Shown here: positions 55,847 through 64,000 of the stretch, piece by piece
Layout: each line of letters opens with the position of its first letter
Numbering within the stretch: the first letter of the stretch is position 1
Assembly: GCA_039602395.1 (NCBI GenBank)
Contig: JBCNJP010000017.1
Location: forward strand, 97,316,713 to 97,380,712
Length of the DNA: 64,000 nt
Reading direction: 5' to 3'
Origin: Deinandra increscens subsp. villosa
Taxonomy: Eukaryota; Streptophyta; Magnoliopsida; Asterales; Asteraceae
Notes under the pieces: model-generated
Databases searched by the model: none
Told to the model about the DNA's origin: nothing
The model's input: the letters and a program-made list of their open reading frames with translations, nothing else
Made by a program: the position numbers and the translations under genes

Positions 55847-56324
55847 CTACCAATACAAGATAATAACAATCAAGATCAGAAATCCAACATATGTCTTCAT
55901 TCCCCATTTGGTTTTTGCATTCTTCATCTTCACGACCTCAAGTTCATCTTCAAGCTTTTTTTTTCTCAACTTCCAAGGTTGCAATGGCTTCATTCTGCAT
56001 TTCAATCACTCTTGCATTATCTCCACGACCAATAATTGTGTCAATTTGATCTTTCCAATGGAAGAATGTGCAGTCATATTTCTGAAAAAGAATTTTTTTA
56101 TGAAAACTACTAAATACTTCAAATTTATAACTGATTAAGCTAAGAAACATTAATTTTTTGATTACCGGACACATTGGACAACCATAGAACTCTTGACCTT
56201 GATGTTGGGTGCGAGAACCAGCTACCCTCCTAACAGCAACCATTCCGTGGTGGCACAGAATGTTTCCATCCATATCGAACCTTAGAATCCTCGGATTTTG
56301 GACTGGGATTGAAGATGAAGCCAT
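55847..56324 (-). CDS. GRF-zinc-finger protein with coiled coil and C-terminal membrane segment (MULE-2)
   Basis: ATG at 56324. Exon 1 (56166-56324) and exon 2 (55847-56081) are separated by an 84-bp intron with gtaat and tttcag ends, joined in phase. The finger reads ILCHHGM, then GQEFYGCPMCP, and after the join YDCTFFHWKDQ, a complete GRF pattern. A helical coiled coil (NARVIEMQNEAIATLEVEKKK) follows. An A9 run (about 55956-55964) shifts the frame and stops it early. With one A fewer, the frame runs through LEDELEVVKMKN to a hydrophobic end (YVGFLILIVIILYW) and TAG at 55847-55849. That end matches the layout of the MULE-1 gene. GRF fingers bind nucleic acid; the role here is inferred as an accessory transposon function. 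Confidence 0.75.
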
Positions 56325-56484
56325 CGTATCACCAAATTAACCTGTGTCTGGTTCCAATTTTGTGACTTTCCTTGATCAATTTGAGTTCGAGAGAATTAGG
56401 GTTCGATATGGAGAACAATTTGAAGTTCAAAATCTGATTTAGGGGTTTTTTAAATTGAGTTCATATGCCACGTTAGCAGCTCTT

Positions 56485-56674
56485 GTCCACGTCATAAAAA
56501 GGGATACCAAATCAGTTGCCACATAAGCAGTTGCTTAACACCGTTTGGAAAAAATTACCGGCATATCAATTTTTACACCCATGTGTCCAATTCATATTAT
56601 TATATGGAATTTCCTGATTTGGTATTATTATTGGCCAATGAGGCTTAATTGGTATTATTTAAATCCAATAAACC
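56485..56674 (-). repeat. MULE-2 right terminal inverted repeat
   Basis: Inverse of 51926-52115. It lies directly upstream of the GRF gene and probably carries its promoter. Confidence 0.92.
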
Positions 56675-56683
56675 TAATACAAA

Positions 56684-58028
56684 TTATATTTTTGTACATT
56701 ATTATTTTGTACATCGGTTCATTACTTTTTCCTTCTATATTATGGTTTTCTTGATTTTGATCTGCAACTACTCTTTTAGGAACCGTAATACTTCAAAAGG
56801 TTTGTTAGACATAATTAATAAATATATGTATTAGTCTTTCATGTTGTATAGCCGATCCCTTTCATTTAGCGAATGCTTAGCTTTTATTATTGCTTTAGAA
56901 ATTGTTCCATATGTAGTGCTTAGAACTTCTTGCATTTGTTAGGTATGTGAACAAGGATCCCCTTAAGTTTTAAATTCTTTCTTAGACCTACACTTCAGGA
57001 ATTAGCAGCATTAGAACATGAATTGTATTTAACACAGAATCTAAAAAAATCATATTATATTTTATATAAGCTAAATTTTCCTTTGCAGCCTTGCAGGTTT
57101 TCTATGTTAATAAAAAGGCGGTTTGTGTTTTCTGGTTAACAAAAAAACAGTTGTGTTTTTGGGTTTTGGTGGAGGCACTCTCCAAGGACACTTCAAAGAC
57201 AAAATTAAAATTGTTTTAGCTATAGTACATTTTATTTATTAATCTGTATTTTAACATTTTTAATTTTTATTTTAATATGAACAATTTCTTTTTAATTTTA
57301 TTTAAAATAATGAAAATAGGTTTACTATAGTACATTTTATTTATCACTTTTTTTTAAACTTCAGACGTCCAATGCTCTGGTTTAAAAAAAACTAGTTGCA
57401 TTATATATATACCAATTATGTATTAATACGAATTATAAGATTTAACTAAAATGTTGATGAAACTTTTTTGAATAAATTTGTATATTTAAATTTTAAAATA
57501 AATTAGACGTTACAAGTAATTAAAGAAATCTATATTACACTTCAAATAAGTTAATAAAAAGAGAGGAAAAGAAATTTAATATCTACTAGCAGCCTATTTA
57601 AATCTAATACTTTAACAGTGTCCCCAAGAGGATATACTAGTAGATTAACGAATTAATCAGTGTATTTTTAAAACTAAAGATAAGATCGCTTAAAAAGCAA
57701 CATATTTATATTAACCTAGCGAAACAGTACTCCAGAAAACATGGTAAAGAAGGCCCCAAAGCTCTGTTCAATCTAAAGTTGGTCCACAAAAAATTAAATT
57801 AAAAAAATGCAAATGAATTTATATAAAGCATGAACATGATCATGATAGGTGACCCCCAAATACTAGAATTACCTGCTACACATTATAACTAAGGGGTAAA
57901 AATCAACAATCATGATATTTTACAAAGCCTTTTAACACAATCTCATTTCACTTTGAAATCTCTATCCCTAAAATAAACATCTCTATCACCTTTCCCCATG
58001 CCATTTACCCCTCCTCATTGGGTTATTC
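56684..58028. other. intergenic between MULE-2 and the EMSY-LIKE gene
   Basis: AT-rich with no gene. The last about 150 bp is probably the 3' UTR of the reverse-strand gene. Confidence 0.45.
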
Positions 58029-61000
58029 TCAATCCATTGGCTGTCCACGCATGGATCGCACACCTTCATCTGTAAAACAAAATCAAGTTTATCGACACAA
58101 AAATATGATCCCAAATCCATTCAGGAAAATATTTTGATTTGACTGGATTCTGATACACTAAACTCATTAAATAAACTGAAACATAGAATGGTTGATTTGA
58201 ACATTATGTCTTCGACGTAAAAACCATATTAAGAGTTCAATGAGGTTGTACCACTTTCACCATCGGATATATCTGCTAGCCTTGCAATGGCATCAGCAAG
58301 TGCCTGTTCATGTTCCTGCATTGTACCAAAATCATTAGTGAACTCTTTTTAAGGGATAACACTAAATTAGATATATCAAACAGGTTAGGTTTTATCCATA
58401 AATGGTCAAACGGGTCTGATCAGAAATGAGCTATAAATGGAACAGGTCGAAAGCCATGATTTTAACATGCACAAACATCTGAAATTAGCTAAAAAGGAAA
58501 CAGGGCCAACCCAACCCGATCACTTTCAACATGCATAAAAAATTGCCCATTTTGCTTCTCAACCCACTCATTTTGCCACCTCTAGAAAATGTGAAAAAAT
58601 TCATAAACTTCAGACTTGTGTTTTCCTAACCTTCAAGACTTTCCTAGCTTTCTCTATCTCAAGAGGATCTGGATGACTAGATCCAAATACCCTCTCCACC
58701 TGCAACGTCCATCAATAAATGAAATATTATACTCGATGTTATTCAACAGAATATACAATCAGTCCGACTGTTTAATTATGTACCTCCTTTATTAGAGTAT
58801 CTGTGTTAAGTAATTGAATATCATCTAAACCCTTCTTGCCTATACCATTCTGTGATGGTGGAAAATCCTTTCTTGTTTGACCCTTGGTAATCCCTCTACC
58901 TCTTCCTCCACCTGGACCATTATCACGTCCAACTGGTCGAGTCATTCCATGACCTGATCCACCGTATCCTCCTTTATGAGAAATCCCCGGGTCCTCACCT
59001 CCCACCCATTGTATATCTTCTGGAGATATCTGCATCAACAACAAATTTCAGTAATGTGAATTTCCCAAATCAAAGAACCTTTTAAAGAATAAAAACATTT
59101 TTAAAAAGAAAAAAATGAATGTGAACAAAATTCAGTAATGTAAATTTCCCAAGTCAAAGAACCTTTTAAACAATAAGAACATTTTTAAAAAGAAAAAAAA
59201 AAGAATGTGAATGACGACCAAGAAAACCATATTAAGAGACTTATCTACACTTACATCTGCGAGATTGACCCATTCCCATGTCTCATTTGTCGTATACATG
59301 TCGTATACTAGAGCATGCCGACCCTGAAAAACGTATTTTCAGCATATAAATCAGGATTGGGGGCAGGGAGTCATCAATGCATGCATGTTAGAAAATCAAA
59401 CTACCTCAATAGGATTGTAATCTGTTATTGTAGCTTCATAGAAATTGTTGTCATCAGGCCACCTGGTTCTTACTTTCCTCCCAATCAATGGGGAGAACGC
59501 AGATGTTTCAGCAGGTACGTTTGCAAGTGGACCAGAGTTCACACGATTACCAAGTTGGGCCCTCCCAGTTGAGCCTGAGGTAGGCTGCTGAGCTTTTATG
59601 GAAGACGCTCCACCCATCATCTGACCATGCCAAAACAAAGGAGTGAATTGGGAAGGAACATAATAGAGAAACAACTGTTGAAAAAAAGATAAAAAGTGAG
59701 CTTACAGATTTCTTGGTTTTCCCTTTGCTCCCTGTCACAGGTGCTCTTCTAGCAGATGAAGAAGTTGGAAGAGGCACATGTTGTGGTGCCACACCAAAAG
59801 ACTGAGAAGGTCCTGATGTGTTCATCTTCTGCTTCTTACGGGTTCCTGAGACAGATGGACTTGGTAATGGATCATGAACCGCTTGACCAGGGTTCACCAT
59901 CCCAGGTTGAAGCCCACTTGATTGTCTCCACTCCCTATTGTCAATTTGTCATCAGATTACATTGCCAGAAATCAGTAAAACAAGTTCCTTGTCATAATGT
60001 GACAAAGTGTGTTTCTTAAGAATATTGGACATTATTCACCTTATTCTCCGGATAACATCATCTGAATTTACTTTGAGCAAAAGCTCCCTATGTTCTTCAT
60101 TTGACAATCTCAATTCTTTTCGGAGCTCAGTTATTAAACCTTCCTTTTCCTGAAGAAATTCGTTTAACGAACATCTAACTAAAACCCGATTTAAAACATG
60201 AGATCCATTCATGTATAATGATAAAACATACCCAAGTAATTGCATCTGCTTGGGCTTTGAAGGCTCGTAAAACTGAACTGTATGCTTCTTGCTCAAGCAG
60301 GTGAATTTGAGCTTCCATGTCAGTTTCCCCATACATCCTAGGAGGATATTGTACAGCACCCATAACTGCAGATCTTCCATTACCTGCCACATGTCCACCT
60401 CTTGGAATTCTATTTTGATGTGACGGCGGAAGATCATCATCAGTTCCTGCAATTAATACAAATTATTAGCATAAAGTCATCATCCAGTCCATTTAGGTGT
60501 GTGAGCCTTACATGAGTGACCGCATTATATGGATATGATGTTTTCTCATCATGTAGAACGACCAGATCGACTATATATCAATGTGTGTGTTACTCGATAA
60601 ACATATATAGCAAAGCTCCCGCCTAGGTTCTAATATATTATATATCAGCTATATATGTGTGTATGGTACTCAATACTCATATATATGGCTCCCGTCTAGT
60701 TTCTAAAGTAGACATTATTTAGCTACACCTCTTGGTTATGACATCTAGTATTGAAATACATTGCACAGTCTATGAGCCCATTCAATAAAGAGATACATAG
60801 TTTTGTATATCTTGCTTTCTATGGAAAAGTATTCTAGTTAGGCATTGGTGATTTGCATCTAATTATGATACAGACATCGAGATTACACCACCTTAATTTG
60901 TCCTAATATTTCTACCCACTTCAAGTATAAGGTGAGGATTATCTAAAGAGGAGAAGCAATGCACTATCTCCGAACGACAATACATGTATGAGAATACTTG

Positions 61001-62646
61001 ACTTTTGCTTACTGAAACAAAGTTCAAAATGGATTATGTTATCCTTAAAAAGTGGGAGCAAAAGCTTTCTACTTAACTGCTTACATATATGATACAACAA
61101 ATTAGCTCAGTCAAGTAACTACAAAATCTCTACCAACAAGAGTAAGAATTTGTTCTCTCGAGGAGCAGGACTCGGTGATATACAGATTGTATGTATGATG
61201 TATCACAATACTTGAACCATTTGTGTTCTAATGATATTCAACGGTAAATTTATTATCAACCACAGGCATATAAAGACTACAGCCACGCCATCCTCCAGTA
61301 GTTGCCCAAAAGTAAGGAAACCTTCGTTCACATATATGTGAGACAGTAAAACAGGCAACATGGATTCTAATTTCTAACAATCCAACACCATAGCACATTT
61401 TTTAAAAACGATCCCCGTCAACAAGGACCCTTTCTCATAAAGACTAAAACAATGGTCTAGCAGGTGCAAATGAATACTGGCCAAGTTCTATCTTTGTGAC
61501 TGTACCTATTTTAAAGCTCTAGCTGTCACAAAGGCAAACACTGAGACTTAATCAGCACTCAAATCCAATAACATACAGAGAAATGTCTTAATACTCCTTT
61601 TGTGGTTCCTGAATTGGTCTTGTTTTTTACACACTTCCCATCCATCTGTATACCGTAGTGTTGATTTTTAAATAACATGATCTAAACTTTTTTAACATCA
61701 CTTATACCCAGCCAAAGCAGATGCTAAGTTGGTGAATGGCGATCACATTACACAAAAGCATTGACAAAGCAAAGACATATAAAGAAGTTAAAGATGTTAT
61801 GCACGGATAGAACACTTAAAACATTCTAAAAGACATTTTCAAATACATATTCACATGATCAGTAATTAAAAAATCATGTCAAAATAATCTGAAAGACAAT
61901 GAACTTCAATACTTTTTAGAGTTGGAGCGTTCAAGGTTACGGTTAGGAAGGAAAAAGGCAACCAAAATAAACCGAACATATTAAAATAGAGAGGCCAAGA
62001 GGACAGGTCCAACAGGGTGTCAATACAATAAAAAACTCCAACAGATTTTTAAGTTAGCTATGAAGCAGCAATCTTAAACCCAAAAAGGAAGCATACTCAA
62101 GGTCTAAGGGGCCTACTTGATTTATGATTTAGTATCAGTTATAGCCGCCATTTAAATGCACTAACTACTCAATTTTGAATTGACTCCCAGAAGTCCAATA
62201 CAGTCCTGTCTAAACATACCCACATGCCTAAGAAAAAGGTAGCTCCAACATACTAACATGTCGCTATCTCACTTCCTCTGTATCATTTGTATGCACAGAC
62301 CAACAGAATGTACACAAAACTCGCACTTCAGCTGTCCCAGCCAAACACCGAGCTTCATGACTTCTATCGATGATAAAAACGAAAAAAGGGATAAAATTCG
62401 AATACAAACCTTCTTACCGGTCAATCACACAAGACAATTGCAACAAGTTCAAGATTATTCGGCGTCGAATTTGAGCAATGAAAATTGACAAAAACAAATT
62501 TAACGGGAAGACAATGCTGGGAAAAGGATCAAGCGGAATGTATCGCATACTGATCGAAGACAAAATTCACGATAATAGAGTAACCAAATAACCGATCGCC
62601 ACAGAGTTAAGAGCTCACCGCTGCTATCATACGGTTCGTAGTCCAT
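58029..62646 (-). CDS. EML: EMSY-LIKE protein (ENT and Tudor/Agenet domains), ten exons
   Basis: The coding exons are 62619-62646, 60232-60446, 60040-60149, 59706-59934, 59405-59620, 59255-59323, 58784-59029, 58631-58699, 58252-58315 and 58029-58069. All junctions are GT-AG and add to 1287 bases, 428 residues plus TGA. The ENT domain is about residues 50-137 ([20 protein letters not shown]). A Ser/Lys-rich linker with KKQKM and SKGKTKKS may be a nuclear signal. The Tudor/Agenet domain is about 238-300 ([26 protein letters not shown]). A Gly/Arg-rich part (GGGRGRG) precedes a C-terminal coiled coil ([20 protein letters not shown]). Plant EMSY-LIKE proteins are nuclear histone-mark readers linked to immunity and flowering control; the exact paralogue was not determined. 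No lesion was seen. Start chosen because MDYEPYDSS precedes the first donor in phase. Confidence 0.93.
60447..62617 (-). other. large intron 1 of the EMSY-LIKE gene
   Basis: 2.17 kb without a gene. It has a TA-rich duplicated phrase ('ctcccg(c/t)cta(g)gtttct' near 60620 and 60690) and no transposon end recognised. Confidence 0.7.
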
Positions 62647-63060
62647 AGCCAGCTTGCAAAGTAAACCACACGGATTAAACGAAATTCCACAAGAATTTAG
62701 CGCACAAAAACCTCTATATTCGCAAAAAGATTCGAAGAAACGCGAATTGATGAAACACGACTGGGAATCAGCGATGAATCCCGTGTGCAAGGATTAAATT
62801 CGCGTTTTGCGCGAAATTAATGAATTGATTAATGGTTTGAAGGCGACGATCGAGGGCGATTTAGGGTTTGATTTCGGAGTTTTAGAAAGAGTGATGAGAA
62901 AAGGGGCAGGAGGCGCGGATGCGAAAGCGATGTATTGTTTATAATTAATTGTTATGTTTGAGTTCCGCCTCCTTTGGAGGTTTTGACTTTGTACTTGTGA
63001 ATGGTCAATCAAAATTATGATCTTTAGATTCATACAAAATCTATGTATTTTTAACTTAAT
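62647..63060 (-). promoter_or_regulatory. 5' UTR and probable promoter region of the EMSY-LIKE gene
   Basis: The transcript leader probably lies within about 62647-62920, where GC content rises; no certain TATA box. Open frames on the reverse strand here are leader sequence. Confidence 0.4.
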
Positions 63061-63099
63061 AATTATTGAAGTTTACAAATCGGAGCGTCTATTTAGACA

Positions 63100-63266
63100 T
63101 CATAATACGCTACGTATAATGATGTACGCTGCGTATTAGACTATTACGTAGCGTATTATTGAATACGCTGCGTATTAGACTTTTAAGCGACAAGCTGACA
63201 TTCTCTGAACCGACTGACAATGGAATGATACTATACGCTGTGTTTTTTACAATACGCAGCGTATAG
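63100..63266. repeat. cluster of TACGC-N-GCGTA palindromes
   Basis: Six occurrences of an 11-bp palindrome family (atacgctacgtata, tacgctgcgtatt, tacgtagcgtatt, atacgctgcgtatt, atacgctgtg, atacgcagcgtata) within 170 bp. They may be the remains of a MITE stem or a binding-site array. Confidence 0.75.
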
Positions 63267-63684
63267 GTTAAATATATTTTGCTTTGGTATTTTTTTTTTT
63301 GTGTTTGTTGGTTTGTTTATTATATTTTTTAAAATTAAAAATAATTTGTAATTTTTGGAATCAGTTTTTCATAAAAATTTAATTGGTCGGTTTGAAATTT
63401 TTAATTTTTACAAATTCGGGTGGGTACGAATTTTTTTTTAATAATTAAGATAAGCTGATAACAAACGATGAGAATTGAGGATGAGACATAATCTTGGCTT
63501 TCACATCAATGTTGGCATTGAAAGTGTTACTGTTACTAGTGTCTTTAATCATCATGAAATATTGAATAACTTCAAGTATTCAACTACAAATATAACTTTA
63601 TTCGTTTATATTGAATTATTTATGTATGTTTTAAATTTAATTTTATTTCTTTATATATATATTTATTTAAGTAATTTTTATATC
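63267..63684. other. AT-rich, no gene recognised
   Basis: Low-complexity A/T-rich sequence running into the terminal gap. Confidence 0.4.
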
Positions 63685-64000
63685 NNNNNNNNNNNNNNNN
63701 NNNNNNNNNNNNNNNNNNNNNNNNNNNNNNNNNNNNNNNNNNNNNNNNNNNNNNNNNNNNNNNNNNNNNNNNNNNNNNNNNNNNNNNNNNNNNNNNNNNN
63801 NNNNNNNNNNNNNNNNNNNNNNNNNNNNNNNNNNNNNNNNNNNNNNNNNNNNNNNNNNNNNNNNNNNNNNNNNNNNNNNNNNNNNNNNNNNNNNNNNNNN
63901 NNNNNNNNNNNNNNNNNNNNNNNNNNNNNNNNNNNNNNNNNNNNNNNNNNNNNNNNNNNNNNNNNNNNNNNNNNNNNNNNNNNNNNNNNNNNNNNNNNNN
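63685..64000. other. N gap at the window end
   Basis: 316 N visible; probably the first part of another 500-N placeholder. Confidence 0.95.

Larger units (their letters stand above)
51917..56683. mobile_element. MULE-2: complete 4.7-kb Mutator-like element with target duplication
   Basis: Body 51926-56674, flanked by a perfect 9-bp repeat TAATACAAA (51917-51925 and 56675-56683). TIRs of about 190 bp begin GGGTTATTGG at left and GGTTTATTGG at right inverted and stay highly similar ('ggacacatggg', 'ccaaacggtgtta', 'caactgcttatgtggca'). It has two genes: a MuDR-type transposase (+) and a GRF-finger gene (-), convergent, 540 bp apart. The TIR sequence is unrelated to MULE-1. The transposase is broken. 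Confidence 0.95.

Overview
The window is nuclear DNA of a flowering plant. It has GT-AG introns, plant-type LTR retrotransposons and MULEs, and a plant EMSY-like gene. The element families and non-LTR protein remnants look most like a eudicot, probably Asteraceae; the family is inference. Only two loci look like ordinary host genes: a RING-finger E3 ligase-type gene (46894-48231, +) and a ten-exon EMSY-LIKE gene (58029-62646, -). Almost everything else is nested transposable elements in different states of decay. There are two N gaps: exactly 500 Ns at 26936-27435, and the window end from 63685.

Region 1 (1025-20616) is the main discovery. It is a single 19.6-kb Mutator-like element (MULE-1) with long terminal inverted repeats and a perfect 9-bp target duplication (TTATCTTAA at 1025-1033 and 20608-20616). 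It carries a broken MuDR-type transposase (+) and a long acidic, coiled-coil, basic multi-exon gene (+) whose 5' part is built from repeated exon-intron modules. It also carries a ULP1-type SUMO-protease-like gene (-) with a recognisable His/Asp/Gln/Cys set, two copies of a SANT/Myb-like gene (+), a two-finger zinc-finger gene with an acidic tail (+), and a GRF-zinc-finger-like gene with a coiled coil and C-terminal membrane segment (-). A hAT-type MITE and an internally deleted Copia element have inserted into it.

Region 2 (20617-46406) holds two fragments of a non-LTR retrotransposon with a possible restriction-like endonuclease domain, a complete SINE with a 17-bp duplication, and a Copia remnant. 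It also holds the 3' end of a Tat-type Ty3/gypsy element with an antisense gene before its LTR, a 3'-truncated Copia, an RTE-type LINE tail, a Tourist-like MITE, and a nearly intact 6.5-kb Copia (39899-46406). That Copia ends about 490 bp upstream of the RING-gene start codon.

Region 3 (46407-64000) holds the RING gene, a partial copy of the EMSY-LIKE gene split by a Tourist-like MITE, a near-perfect 518-bp foldback, and MULE-2 (51926-56674, 9-bp duplication TAATACAAA). It ends with the EMSY-LIKE gene and a cluster of short palindromes. MULE-2 has a transposase gene broken by a 13-bp tandem duplication and a one-base shift. Convergent to it lies another GRF-zinc-finger, coiled-coil, membrane-segment gene. 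The same accessory gene therefore occupies the same place, just inside the right TIR on the opposite strand, in two MULEs with unrelated TIRs. This recalls the convergent mudrA/mudrB layout of maize MuDR and is the best candidate here for an under-described system.
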